Positions 7,736 to 16,235 of a stretch of DNA of 34,841 nucleotides are shown here, one piece after another; the first letter of the stretch is position 1; each line of letters starts with the position of its first letter. The position numbers and the translations under genes were made by a program. Below the pieces are notes generated by a model that was given only the letters and a program-made list of their open reading frames with translations, had not been told where the DNA came from and made no database searches. This stretch comes from Solirubrobacterales bacterium (lineage in GTDB: Bacteria; Actinomycetota; Thermoleophilia; Solirubrobacterales; Solirubrobacteraceae): positions 1-34,841 of the forward strand of contig JAFAWR010000357.1 of NCBI GenBank assembly GCA_019241635.1, read 5' to 3'.

Positions 7736-8764
7736 CTATTCGACCAGCTCGACCGGCGAGACCTCAAGGTCCAGCCAGCGGTCGCCGCGCAGCACCCGGA
7801 TCGGGATCGAACGGCCGATCGCCTCGTGCGTCATGAGCCGCTGCACGTCGTCGACCCGCTCGATCGGCTGACCGCCGAGCTCGATGATCAGGTCCTCGCC
7901 GCGCAGGCCTCCGCGCTGCGCCGGGCTCCCGGCCGAGACCTCGATGATCTCGACCCCGGCCGCCCGGCCTACGCGCACGCGCGCGTGCGGGGGAAGCGGA
8001 CGAGGCCCGGCGGCGATCCCGATCCAGGCCCGGCGCACCCGGCCGTCGCGCATCAGCGCGCTCACGATCTGCCGCGTGGCGGCGTTGATCGGCACCGCCA
8101 GCCCGAGCCCCACGCCGGCCACCGCGGTGTTGATCCCGATCACCCGCGCCGATGAGTCCACCAGCGCGCCGCCCGAGTTGCCCGGGTTCAGCGCCGCGTC
8201 GGTCTGGATCACGTTGTCGATGTGGCGCACGGTGCGCCCGGCCCGCGCGGGCAGCGAGCGGCCGAGCGCCGAGACCACGCCCGCGGTGACCGAACCGGCG
8301 AACCCGTTCGGGTTGCCGATCGCCACCACCAGCTGGCCCACGCGGAGCTTCTCGGCCTCGCCCAGGACCGCGGCGGTCAGCGAGTCGCCGTCGGCCCGCA
8401 GCACCGCGAGGTCAGACAGCCGGTCGACTCCCACCACGCGCCAGCTGAGCTCGCGCCCGTCCACGAAGGTTGCGCGCCCGGTGCGGTTGGATCCTGCGGT
8501 CTGGCCCGGCCCGGTCGCCGCGCGGCTCGGGCCGGCCACCACGTGCGCGGAGGTGAGCAAGAAGCCGTCGGGCGACAGCGCCACCGCGCTGCCCGCCCCG
8601 GCCGGGACCTGCCCGCCGCGGCCCCTTCGCATCACTCGCAGGTTGGCGACGCTCGGCGCGACCCGTTCGGCCACGTCGACCACCACCCGCGAGTAGGCAT
8701 CGAGCGCCTCGGCCTCGCGCCGCTCCGCGGTCTCGTCTTCGAATCGCTCGGTGGTCGCGCTCAT
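7736..8764 (-). CDS. HtrA-like trypsin-family serine protease with PDZ domain (second of tandem pair)
   Basis: This 342-residue protein has a chymotrypsin-fold protease domain (about 25-245) with the full triad: H74 in TSAHVVA, D118 in RLSDLAVL, S197 in NPGNSGGAL. A PDZ domain (about 260-340; GVEIIEVSAGSPAQRGGLRGEDLIIELGG) follows. HtrA/DegP proteins degrade or refold damaged proteins. I see no signal peptide or membrane anchor, so it looks cytoplasmic, which is atypical for the family. It starts 4 bases after the stop of the upstream protease gene, so both are one operon. Confidence 0.9.
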   Translation of the reverse strand: MSATTERFEDETAERREAEALDAYSRVVVDVAERVAPSVANLRVMRRGRGGQVPAGAGSAVALSPDGFLLTSAHVVAGPSRAATGPGQTAGSNRTGRATFVDGRELSWRVVGVDRLSDLAVLRADGDSLTAAVLGEAEKLRVGQLVVAIGNPNGFAGSVTAGVVSALGRSLPARAGRTVRHIDNVIQTDAALNPGNSGGALVDSSARVIGINTAVAGVGLGLAVPINAATRQIVSALMRDGRVRRAWIGIAAGPRPLPPHARVRVGRAAGVEIIEVSAGSPAQRGGLRGEDLIIELGGQPIERVDDVQRLMTHEAIGRSIPIRVLRGDRWLDLEVSPVELVE

Positions 8765-8768
8765 CGGA

Positions 8769-9662
8769 CTACAGACTCACCGCGACCGTGCGCTCCTCGG
8801 CGCCCCGGACGATCTTCAGTTGAAGCTGACCGCCCGCGGCGGCCGCGTCGAGCGCCTCGTACAGGGCGTCCATGCGGTCGAGCTCGCGCTCGCCGACGGC
8901 CACGATCAGGTCGCCGCGCTCGAGCCCGGCCCGGTCGGCCGCGCTGTCGGGCTCGACCCCCCGGATCAGGATGCCGTCACGCTCGGGCAGTCCGACCGCA
9001 CGGCGCAGACGACGGGCGACGCGGGGCGGCGCGATGGCCACGCCCAGCCGGACCCGCTGCGGCGCCTCACCGCGGCTCAGCTTCTCGACCCGCTCGCGAA
9101 TCGTCGCGTCGGCCGGGATGGCCAGGATCAGCCCACCGTCGGTCCGGATCGAGTTGACCCCGAGCAGCCGCCCGTCGCGATCGATTAGCGGGCCGCCGGA
9201 CGATCCCCGGGGCAGCGGCGCGGTGTGCTCGATCGCGCCGCCGATCCGTCGCCGCGCCGGCCCGCGCAGGCGGCGTGCGGTTGCGGACACGAAGCCCGGC
9301 GTTGCCCGCAGCCCCCGGCCGCCGGGGTTGGCCAGGGCGAGCACCGAGCGCCCGATCGGGAGCGACTCGATGTCCCCCTCCTCGGCGAACCGCAGCGGGT
9401 CGATGCCCGCCGTGTCGACCTCGATCACGGCCAGGTCGACGTCGGCGTCGGAGGCCAGGACCCGGCCGGTCTCGCGCCGGCCATCGTGGAAGGTCACGGT
9501 CACCTCGTCACCGCGCAGGTTGTGGGCGTTGGTGAGCACCCGGCCGGAATCGATCACGAACCCGGACCCTCGGCCCCACCCCTGCCCGAGCCCGATCACC
9601 GCAGGCCCGTAACGCTCGACGGCGGTCTGGATCGTGCCTTCAAGCTCTTCAAGTACAGACAT
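8769..9662 (-). CDS. HtrA-like serine protease with PDZ domain (first of tandem pair)
   Basis: A 297-residue protein starts at the ATG at 9662, with GGAG 7 bases upstream. Catalytic triad: H47 (LTNAHNLR), D76 (DVDLAVIE), S155 (PRGSSGGPLI). The C-terminal PDZ domain spans about 205-295 (ILIRGVEPDSAADRAGLERGDLIVAVG). Again there is no signal peptide or membrane span. The frame is open for 129 codons upstream, but that stretch overlaps the HxlR gene and has no start signals. It diverges from the HxlR gene across an inverted repeat, so it may be part of that regulon. Confidence 0.88.
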   Translation of the reverse strand: MSVLEELEGTIQTAVERYGPAVIGLGQGWGRGSGFVIDSGRVLTNAHNLRGDEVTVTFHDGRRETGRVLASDADVDLAVIEVDTAGIDPLRFAEEGDIESLPIGRSVLALANPGGRGLRATPGFVSATARRLRGPARRRIGGAIEHTAPLPRGSSGGPLIDRDGRLLGVNSIRTDGGLILAIPADATIRERVEKLSRGEAPQRVRLGVAIAPPRVARRLRRAVGLPERDGILIRGVEPDSAADRAGLERGDLIVAVGERELDRMDALYEALDAAAAGGQLQLKIVRGAEERTVAVSL

Positions 9663-9684
9663 GTTCCTACTCCTCTTGCTACTG

Positions 9685-9701
9685 ACTTGCAATATGCAAG
9701 T
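9685..9701. promoter_or_regulatory. Perfect inverted repeat, probable HxlR operator
   Basis: ACTTGCA-ATA-TGCAAGT is a perfect 7-bp inverted repeat with a 3-base spacer, lying between the divergent protease and HxlR genes. It overlaps a candidate -35 TTGCAA (9687-9692), which is 17 bases from a -10 TATCAC (9710-9715) reading toward the HxlR gene. HxlR-family proteins bind such palindromes as dimers, so autoregulation and control of the protease pair are inferred. Confidence 0.6.
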
Positions 9702-9731
9702 GACAACTGTATCACGCAGTACGATTTGTTC

Positions 9732-10142
9732 GTGAGGAACGACGCCCTGGCCGACGCGCTGAGCACCGTCGGCGACCGCTGGACCCTGCTGGTCATCGCC
9801 GCCCTGCTCGACGGCCCGCGCCGGTTCGGCGATCTCCAGGCCGACGTCGAGGGCATCGCCCCCAACGTCCTCACCCAGCGCCTGCGCCAGCTCGAGCGCA
9901 ACGCCCTCGTGGTCGCCCGTCCCTACTCCGAGCGCCCGCCCCGCTTCGTGTATGAGCTGAGCGCCGCCGGCCACGAGCTGGCCGGCGCCCTGCGCCTGAT
10001 CGCCGGCTGGGGAGCGCGCCACGCCGACGGCGCCACCGCGCCCCGCCACGTCGTGTGCGACACGCCGATGGAGGCCCGCTGGTGGTGCCCGACCTGCGAG
10101 CGCACCGTCGAGGACGACGAGGACGAGCTCGAGTACGCCTGA
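9732..10142 (+). CDS. HxlR-family winged-helix transcriptional regulator
   Basis: This 136-residue protein has the HxlR pattern: DALSTVGDRWTLLVIAALLDGPRRFGDLQ, then the recognition helix region IAPNVLTQRLRQLERNALV and the wing YSERPPRFVYELSAAGHEL. The C-terminus has a WWCPTCE motif and an acidic tail. I chose the GTG at 9732: the next in-frame upstream codons run into the operator and show no ATG, and the promoter would place the RNA start about 10 bases before this GTG. No Shine-Dalgarno is visible, consistent with near-leaderless translation. The signal sensed is unknown. Confidence 0.85.
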   Translation: MRNDALADALSTVGDRWTLLVIAALLDGPRRFGDLQADVEGIAPNVLTQRLRQLERNALVVARPYSERPPRFVYELSAAGHELAGALRLIAGWGARHADGATAPRHVVCDTPMEARWWCPTCERTVEDDEDELEYA

Positions 10143-10495
10143 CCCCGCGCCGCGCCGCGCCGCCCCGCCGACCGGGACCGGCTACCACTCCGCCCCGGCC
10201 ACCACGCCAACCTGCCACCACTCCGCGCGCCGCCCAGGGCCAACGTGGAACGGGCAATTTCCACCATTCCAGGTCGGGGGCGCTTGCTAATTCCGGATCT
10301 TGCCCCTGTCAGAGGCACAATCCGTCACCAGCCGCGCGGGCTCGCGTGAATGATGGAAATTGCCCGTTTGGGCCGCGCTTGGGGTGGGCGACGCGAGCGC
10401 GGGGTGCGGCGGGGAATGGCAGGCGGGCGCGCAGACCCTGAGAAGCCTCTAACCACTACACCCGGCCCGGCGCGGGAAGGAGAGAATGCGGGCCA
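10143..10495. other. Gene-free region with a large inverted repeat
   Basis: No credible coding sequence lies in these 353 bases. They hold a C-rich stretch, the 21-bp inverted repeat described separately, a small TGCC/GGCA hairpin between its arms, and GGAAGGAG about 13 bases before the next gene. Confidence 0.7.
10249..10368. repeat. 21-bp inverted repeat, 78-base spacer
   Basis: The arms 10249-10269 and 10348-10368 are inverted copies with 20 of 21 positions matching (core GGGCAATTTCCA and its complement). They are A/T-richer than the surroundings. The inner sequence contains another small hairpin. There is no transposase ORF and no obvious target-site duplication. Confidence 0.85.
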
Positions 10496-11203
10496 ATGCT
10501 GCGACTGATCGGCATCGTCATCTCCATCGGGCTGGCCGACTCGCTCAATCCGAGCACGATCGGGCCGGCGCTGTACATGGCCACCGGCGAGCGGGCCCGC
10601 GGCCGGGTGGCGGAGTTCACGCTGGCCGTATTCGCCGTGTACTTCGTCGGTGGCGCGGCGATCGCGGTCGGCGCCGGCCAGCTGATCCGCCCGATCCTGC
10701 CCCACCCCCGCCACCACATCGCCGACATCGTCGAGGTCGCGGTCGGAGTCGCGATGATCGGCGCGGCGGCGTTGCTGTGGCGCCACCGCGAGCGCCTGGC
10801 GCACCGCGACCCGCCCGACTTCGACCCGCACGGGCGCTCGAGCTGGGTGCTGGGGGCATCGATCACCGCGCTCGAGCTGCCGACCGCGTTCCCGTACTTC
10901 GCCGCGATCGCCGCGATCCTCGGCGCCGGCCTCGGGCCGGTCCGCGACCTCGTCCTGCTGTTCGCGTTCAACCTCTGCTTCGTGCTCCCCCTGCTGGCGA
11001 TGATCGCCACGCTGACCTTCGCGCCGGAGAGCTCGGACCGGCTGGTGACCGCCGGGCGGAACTTCCTGCAGCGCCACTGGCCCGCCGTGCTCGCCGGGCT
11101 GGCGTTCCTCGCCGGGGTGTTCATCGTGACGCTCGGGGCGACCGGAATCGGCGCTACGCACAGCCGCTTCCTGCGCCGCCTTCACCGCACCCTGCGCGGG
11201 TAG
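10496..11203 (+). CDS. GAP-family (LysE-like superfamily) integral membrane protein
   Basis: This 235-residue protein has about six hydrophobic segments. The N-terminal SIGLADSLNPSTIGPALYMATGERARGRVAEF and the mid-protein LGASITALELPTAFPYFAAIAAI resemble the GAP/Sap membrane family, related in fold to LysE and CcdA-type transporters. The substrate is unknown. In mycobacteria relatives act in glycolipid export, but that cannot be transferred here. The start is the ATG at 10496. A strong GGAAGGAG sits rather far (about 13 bases) upstream, nearer to an out-of-frame ATG at 10486. Confidence 0.65.
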   Translation: MLRLIGIVISIGLADSLNPSTIGPALYMATGERARGRVAEFTLAVFAVYFVGGAAIAVGAGQLIRPILPHPRHHIADIVEVAVGVAMIGAAALLWRHRERLAHRDPPDFDPHGRSSWVLGASITALELPTAFPYFAAIAAILGAGLGPVRDLVLLFAFNLCFVLPLLAMIATLTFAPESSDRLVTAGRNFLQRHWPAVLAGLAFLAGVFIVTLGATGIGATHSRFLRRLHRTLRG

Positions 11204-11283
11204 CGGGCGACGCGAAGCTTGACGGAGGGCCACTGGCGCACCCGGCGCCAAGCCGGGGCTCCGAGACATATGATCGGGCGGCC

Positions 11284-13212
11284 ATGGCGACGACCGAGCC
11301 GCAGATCACCGGAGTCAGAGCCGAGGACCTCCAGCCGCTGCTCGACGGGCGCTACGCCTCGCTGCGCCACCAGATCCGCGCCATCCTCGCGCGGGACGAG
11401 TTCGCGCCGCCGATCGCCATCGCCACCGCCGAGTACCGCGAGCTCGTGCTCGAGTGGATGCGAAAGTTCGCCGCCGAGGGACTCACGGCGCCCGGCTTCC
11501 CGGTCGAGTTCGGCGGCCACGGCGATGCCGGCGCCAACATCGCCGGGTTCGAGACGATCGCCTACGGAGACCTCTCGCTGCTGGTCAAGTTCGGCGTGCA
11601 GTTCGGGCTGTGGGGCGGCGCCATCCAGCAGCTCGGCACCCGCCGCCATCACGAGCGCTACCTGAAACCGACCGCGACGCTCGAGCTGACCGGCTGCTTC
11701 GCGATGACCGAGGCCGCCCATGGCTCCAATGTGCAGCAGCTGCAGACCACCGCGACCTACGACCCCGACGCCGACGAGTTCGTGATCGACACCCCGGCCG
11801 ACGAGGCGTGCAAGGAGTACATCGGCAATGCCGCCTGCCATGCTCGCTTCGCCGCCGTGTTCGCCCAGCTGATCGTCGGTGAGGAGTCCCACGGCGTGCA
11901 CGTCCTGGTCGTGCCGCTGCGCGACGAGCGCGGAGACGTCGAGCCGGGCGTCCGGATCGAGGACTCGGGCGAGAAGATGGGCCTGAACGGCGTCGACAAC
12001 GGGCGGATCTGGTTCGACCACGTCCGCGTGCCCCGCGACGCCCTGCTCGATCGCTACGGCGGGGTCAACGAACAGGGCGCCTACGAGAGCCCGATCGAGA
12101 AGCCGAACAAGCGCTTCTTCACGATGCTCGGCGCGCTGGTCCAGGGGCGGGTGTGCATCTCGGGCGCGTCGGTCAGCGCGAGCAAGACCGCGCTGACGAT
12201 CGCGGTGCGCCACGGGCTCAGGCGGGTCCAGTTCGGTCCTCCGGACGAGCCGGAAATCCCGCTGCTCGACTACCGCACCCATCAGCGCCGGCTGATGCCG
12301 CTGCTGGCCAGGACCTACGCTCTGCACTTCGCCCAGGCCGAGCTGCTCGAGAGCTTCCACCAGGCCCGCAGCCCCGACCACGAGACCACCGAGCGCGATC
12401 AGCGCCAGCTCGAGTCACTGGCCGCCGGGATGAAGGCCTTCAGCAGCTGGCACGCCACCGAGACGATCCAGACCTGCCGTGAGTGCTGCGGGGGCGCCGG
12501 CTACATGAGCGTCAACCGGTTCGCCGCGCTCAAGGCCGACACCGACGTGTTCACCACGTTCGAGGGCGACAACACGGTGCTGATGATGCTGGTGGCGAGA
12601 GGCCTCCTGACCGACTACCGGGACGCCTTCGGCGAGCTCAATCCTCGCGAGACCGTCCTGTTCGTGGCCGAGCAGGCGGTCGAGACCGTGGTCGAGCGGC
12701 TGTTCGCGCGCAAGATCGCGCAGGTGATCGCCGACATCGTCCCGGGGCGCGACGAGACCGGCGACCTGCTCGACCGGGAGAATCAGCTCGAGCTCTTCCG
12801 CTGGCGCGAGGCCCACATCACGGCAGGCATCGCGCAGCGCTTCCGGCGCGGGATCGCCGAGGGCTACGACCCGTTCGAGGTCTTCCGGGCGGTGCAGAAT
12901 CACGCCGCGAACGCCGCCCGTGCCCACATGGAGCGGGTGATCCTCGAGGCGTTCGCCGCCGCCGTCGAACAGTCCCCGGAGGGCCCGATCCGCGACGCCC
13001 TGAACCGCCTGTGCGATCTCTACGCGCTCGGCCAGATCGAGCTGGATCGCGGCTACCTGCAGGAGCACGGCCGGCTGACCGGGCCGCGATGCAAGGCGGT
13101 CACCCGCACGGTCAACGACCTGTGCAACCAGGTGCGGGGCGATGCCGAAGCGTTGATCGATGCCTTCGGCATCCCCGACGAGGTGCTGCGAGCTCCCATC
13201 GGCTTGCGGTGA
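11284..13212 (+). CDS. Acyl-CoA oxidase / large acyl-CoA dehydrogenase
   Basis: This 642-residue flavoprotein resembles peroxisomal-type acyl-CoA oxidases. It has an N-terminal helical domain, a middle beta domain with LTGCFAMTEAAHGSNVQQLQT (FAD/substrate contact region), a C-terminal helical domain with CRECCGGAGYMSVNRFAAL, and TTFEGDNTVLMM, where the Glu is the expected catalytic base. The length matches acyl-CoA oxidases (about 620-700) rather than ordinary dehydrogenases (about 380-410). It would catalyse the first step of fatty-acid beta-oxidation. Whether the electron acceptor is oxygen or ETF cannot be told. The ATG at 11284 has only a weak ribosome binding site. Its stop overlaps the start of the Hpt gene. 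Confidence 0.88.
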   Translation: MATTEPQITGVRAEDLQPLLDGRYASLRHQIRAILARDEFAPPIAIATAEYRELVLEWMRKFAAEGLTAPGFPVEFGGHGDAGANIAGFETIAYGDLSLLVKFGVQFGLWGGAIQQLGTRRHHERYLKPTATLELTGCFAMTEAAHGSNVQQLQTTATYDPDADEFVIDTPADEACKEYIGNAACHARFAAVFAQLIVGEESHGVHVLVVPLRDERGDVEPGVRIEDSGEKMGLNGVDNGRIWFDHVRVPRDALLDRYGGVNEQGAYESPIEKPNKRFFTMLGALVQGRVCISGASVSASKTALTIAVRHGLRRVQFGPPDEPEIPLLDYRTHQRRLMPLLARTYALHFAQAELLESFHQARSPDHETTERDQRQLESLAAGMKAFSSWHATETIQTCRECCGGAGYMSVNRFAALKADTDVFTTFEGDNTVLMMLVARGLLTDYRDAFGELNPRETVLFVAEQAVETVVERLFARKIAQVIADIVPGRDETGDLLDRENQLELFRWREAHITAGIAQRFRRGIAEGYDPFEVFRAVQNHAANAARAHMERVILEAFAAAVEQSPEGPIRDALNRLCDLYALGQIELDRGYLQEHGRLTGPRCKAVTRTVNDLCNQVRGDAEALIDAFGIPDEVLRAPIGLR

Positions 13213-13571
13213 GCACGTACTTCGACCGGGGCCGGATCGAGCAGCTCGAACAGATCCTGGGCGCCGAGGCAGGGCCGATGATCGCCTCGATGCTGGCCAG
13301 CCTGACCCGGGCGATCGAGCAACTCGAGGCCGCGATGGCCGCGGGCGAGCTCGAGCCGGCGATCCAGTCCGCCCACGCGGCGCGCAACGATGCGCTGATG
13401 CTCGGCGCCGCCCAGCTCCAGACCGCGCTCACCGACCTCGAGGCCGCGGCGCGCGACGCCGACTCTCCTCGCGCCGCCAACGCGCTCGCCCGGGTCCATG
13501 CGGCATGGCCGCCGACCCGCGACGAGCTCGCGGGCATCGCCCGCTCCGAGCGCCCCGGCGCCGGGCCCTAA
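13209..13571 (+). CDS. Histidine phosphotransfer (Hpt) domain protein
   Basis: This 120-residue, almost wholly helical protein carries AIQSAHAARNDALMLGAAQL, which matches the Hpt phosphorylation helix, with H56 as the phospho-acceptor followed by the typical basic residue and LGA. Hpt proteins shuttle phosphate between receiver domains. The GTG start overlaps the acyl-CoA oxidase stop (GTGA), so translation is coupled to a metabolic gene. No histidine kinase is adjacent. A stand-alone receiver lies 2.7 kb downstream and is a candidate partner. Confidence 0.75.
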   Translation: MSTYFDRGRIEQLEQILGAEAGPMIASMLASLTRAIEQLEAAMAAGELEPAIQSAHAARNDALMLGAAQLQTALTDLEAAARDADSPRAANALARVHAAWPPTRDELAGIARSERPGAGP

Positions 13572-13656
13572 GTAATCGCCGCGAGCCAGCTTCCCCGGTT
13601 AGGGTCACACCAGAACCCAGTCCATGTCGCCAATCGGCGAGAAGGGGGAGGACCAC

Positions 13657-15675
13657 ATGTCCGCGAAGGTCCGCGTCAGCGCGGCAATCGTGATTGCCAG
13701 CGCGCTGTCGGCGATCGGCCTGCTGGCGCTGCAATCCGGCGCCGCCGCCCGTGGTGGGATGAGCTACGCCCACCTGAACAAGATCCAGAAACGGATCGTC
13801 TCGGAGACCCTGGCCAGCGCGCTGGGACCGCAGGGCCTCAAGCCGAACTTCCAGCCCGGCAACGACGACGAGGGCGGCGGCCCCGACGGCGCGCCGTTCA
13901 ACCCGCCGGCGTCATACGCGTCGGCCAGCGGAACCGGGTCGCCGACGAACTACTTCCCGGCCCAGTCCGGGCAGTGCTCGCAGACCAAGGGACCCGATGT
14001 GAAGGTCAACCAGAACTGCCTGAACGTCACCGACCCAGACCTCCAGGGTCGCGCCCAGGCCAACAACGAGCCCTCGATCTCGGTCAACCCGTTCGACTCA
14101 AGGGACGTCGTGGCCAGCGACAACAACTACATCCGCGGCGACGGCACGTGCGGCTCGCACTTCTCACTGGACGGCGGGCGCACCTGGGCCGACACGACGA
14201 TCCCCAACGGGTTCACCCGTGGGGTGTCCGGCAACGCCCGCGAGTACTGGCAGGCCGGCGGCGACACCTCGGTCGCCTGGGACACGCGCGGTAACGCCTA
14301 CGAGAGCTGCCAGCTGTTCAACCGCGGCACGGTGGCCTCAGCCAACCCCGACCAGTCGAGCACGTTCGTGGTCTTCCGCGCCACCCAGAACAACGGCGCT
14401 TCGTGGAACTTCCCCGGACGCTATTCCGCGACGTTCACGTTCGACCCGAGCGGCACCTCCGGGATCCTCCAGGACAAGGCCCTGATGGCGATCGACGACA
14501 ACCTCCACAGCGCCTACCGGGATCGCATCTATGTGACCTGGACCGACTTCGCGGCTGACGGCTCGTCCTACATCTACGAGGTCCACTCCAGCGACTACGG
14601 TGAGTCGTTCTCGAGTCCCGTGCTGGTCAGCGGAACCAACTCGAACTGCACGAACACCTTCGGGGCGGGCACCGGCAACGGCCCGTGTAACGAGAACCAG
14701 TTCTCCGACCCGTTCGTCGGACCCGACGGGAACCTCTACGTGGTCTGGAACAACTTCAACAACCAGCCCACCAGCGGCACCGGGAACCAGTACCAGGTGC
14801 TGATGGCCAAGTCGACCGACGGCGGCCAGACGTTCTCCGCTCCGGTCAAGGTCAGCGACTACTACGACCTGCCCGACTGCAACACCTACCAGGGTCCCGG
14901 GGCGGATTCGGGGCGCTCGTGCGTACCGGAGAAGGGCTCCTCGACCAAGTCCGTGTTCCGGGCCACCAACTACCCCTCAGGGGCGGTCGACCCGCACCAT
15001 GCGAACGTGATCACAGTCACGTTCGGCTCCTACATCAACGCCGACTCGAACGAGGGCAACGGGTGCGTGCCCACCGGGTTCTCGGCCAGCGGCAATCCGA
15101 CCTACAAGGGCGTAAAGACGCCGGGCGCGTGCGCGAACAAGATCCTCCTGAAGGTCTCGACCGACGGAGGAACGTCGTTCCTCGGCTCGACCGACCCGCG
15201 CAACGAGGAGATCGTGACGGACTCGTCGGGACAGCGCCACACCGACCAGTTCTGGCAGTGGAGCGCGTTCACGCGCTCGGGCAAGCTGGCGGTCGACTAC
15301 TACGACCGGCAGTACGGAAACGACGAGACCACCGGCTCGTCGGACTTCAGCCTGTCCGGGACCGACGATCTGGTCGACTTCGGCCAGACCCGGTTGACCA
15401 CGAGCTCGATGCCGGCCCCGACTCAGTTCGAGGGTCCGAACGGAGGCCAGTTCTACGGCGACTACGTCTGGCTGTCGACGTCCGACAAGGCCTACGCGAT
15501 CTGGTCGGACACGCGTGAGCCCGATCTGTTCGTCTGCCCCGGCACCGCCACAGCAGGACATCCACCGGCCCTGTGCGGCGCCACCGAGGCCAACGGCGAG
15601 CAGGCCAACGACGAGGACACGTTCATGGCCGCCGTGGACGTCCCGACCGGTCGAGACCGCGACCACAGACGCTGA
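13657..15675 (+). CDS. Secreted Asp-box (BNR/sialidase-fold) protein
   Basis: This 672-residue protein starts at the ATG at 13657, preceded by GGGGGAGG at ideal distance. An upstream in-frame ATG (13624) is less likely. Residues 1-32 form a signal peptide (VSAAIVIASALSAIGLLAL). Five Asp-box-like motifs are spread through the body: SLDGGRTW (about 170), QNNGASW (245), SSDYGESF (311), STDGGQTF (386) and STDGGTSF (501). These mark a beta-propeller of the sialidase superfamily. The Arg triad of true sialidases could not be confirmed, so the substrate is unknown. It is probably extracellular and is followed by a strong terminator. Confidence 0.8.
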   Translation: MSAKVRVSAAIVIASALSAIGLLALQSGAAARGGMSYAHLNKIQKRIVSETLASALGPQGLKPNFQPGNDDEGGGPDGAPFNPPASYASASGTGSPTNYFPAQSGQCSQTKGPDVKVNQNCLNVTDPDLQGRAQANNEPSISVNPFDSRDVVASDNNYIRGDGTCGSHFSLDGGRTWADTTIPNGFTRGVSGNAREYWQAGGDTSVAWDTRGNAYESCQLFNRGTVASANPDQSSTFVVFRATQNNGASWNFPGRYSATFTFDPSGTSGILQDKALMAIDDNLHSAYRDRIYVTWTDFAADGSSYIYEVHSSDYGESFSSPVLVSGTNSNCTNTFGAGTGNGPCNENQFSDPFVGPDGNLYVVWNNFNNQPTSGTGNQYQVLMAKSTDGGQTFSAPVKVSDYYDLPDCNTYQGPGADSGRSCVPEKGSSTKSVFRATNYPSGAVDPHHANVITVTFGSYINADSNEGNGCVPTGFSASGNPTYKGVKTPGACANKILLKVSTDGGTSFLGSTDPRNEEIVTDSSGQRHTDQFWQWSAFTRSGKLAVDYYDRQYGNDETTGSSDFSLSGTDDLVDFGQTRLTTSSMPAPTQFEGPNGGQFYGDYVWLSTSDKAYAIWSDTREPDLFVCPGTATAGHPPALCGATEANGEQANDEDTFMAAVDVPTGRDRDHRR

Positions 15676-15688
15676 GAGAGAACGCCGC

Positions 15689-15726
15689 GTGGGGCCCGGA
15701 GCGATCCGGGCCCCACTGGCAGTTTT
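15689..15726 (+). terminator. Intrinsic terminator after the Asp-box protein
   Basis: A perfect 12-bp G/C-rich stem (GTGGGGCCCGGA and its complement) with a GCGA tetraloop, 15689-15716, is followed by a short TTTT at 15723-15726. It lies 14 bases after the stop codon. Confidence 0.9.
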
Positions 15727-15762
15727 ACACGGGCGCGTGAGGCAGCGCTAAGGTGACCCGCG

Positions 15763-16140
15763 GTGCAACGCGGCATGCGAAGCGCGCTCAGCCGGTCACG
15801 GATCCGTTTCGCCGGCGCCCTCGCGGCGCTGCTCGGCGTCGCCGCGACGCTGGCCAGCGGCGCTCCCCGCGCTCACCAGGCGCGCGCCGCGCTGGTCCTC
15901 GTCCACCGCATCCCGGTTACCGTCCGGGGAACCGGTTTCACGCCGCACGCGCGCGCTCGGGTCACGCTGGCTGACGTGCAGAAGCAGGTTCGCCGGCCGC
16001 TGACCAGCGCCCACGGCACGTTCACCGTGACGTTCTCCGCGGTGGTCGATCGGTGCAGCGGATGGACGGTCATCGCCACCCAGCCGGGGCGGCCACTGGT
16101 TGTCCTGCACGGGCCAAAGCCCGAGTGCCCGCCCGCCTGA
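15763..16140 (+). CDS. Small secreted protein with Ig/IPT-like segment
   Basis: This 125-residue protein has a basic N-terminus and hydrophobic segment (RFAGALAALLGVAATLASGA) typical of a signal peptide, then a short beta-rich region with VTVRGTGFTPHARARVTL, reminiscent of IPT/filamin-like repeats. Two cysteines (CSGW and PECPPA) could form a disulphide. The GTG at 15763 has AAGGTGA 7 bases upstream. The ATG at 15775 is the alternative. Function unknown. Confidence 0.65.
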   Translation: MQRGMRSALSRSRIRFAGALAALLGVAATLASGAPRAHQARAALVLVHRIPVTVRGTGFTPHARARVTLADVQKQVRRPLTSAHGTFTVTFSAVVDRCSGWTVIATQPGRPLVVLHGPKPECPPA

Positions 16141-16200
16141 GCGCCGCACGCTCTCGGTGACTCGCGGCCGCTGACCCTCCACAAATCCTCCAACCGGCGA

Positions 16201-16228
16201 TCAAGTTTCCGGTCCGTGGCGACGATAG
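16201..16228 (+). promoter_or_regulatory. Sigma28/WhiG-like promoter candidate
   Basis: TCAAG at 16201 and GACGATAG at 16221-16228 are separated by a spacing close to that of FliA/SigD-type promoters (TAAA-N15-GCCGATAA). The predicted RNA start falls at or just before the ATG at 16236, so the transcript would be leaderless. The match is by eye and imperfect. Confidence 0.45.
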
Positions 16229-16235
16229 GAACGTC

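Noticed and set aside
10486-11283. Upstream extension of the acyl-CoA oxidase frame from an ATG with a good ribosome binding site
   Set aside because: The extension is antiphase to the membrane protein gene and gives an Arg-rich product. The recognisable oxidase starts at 11284.
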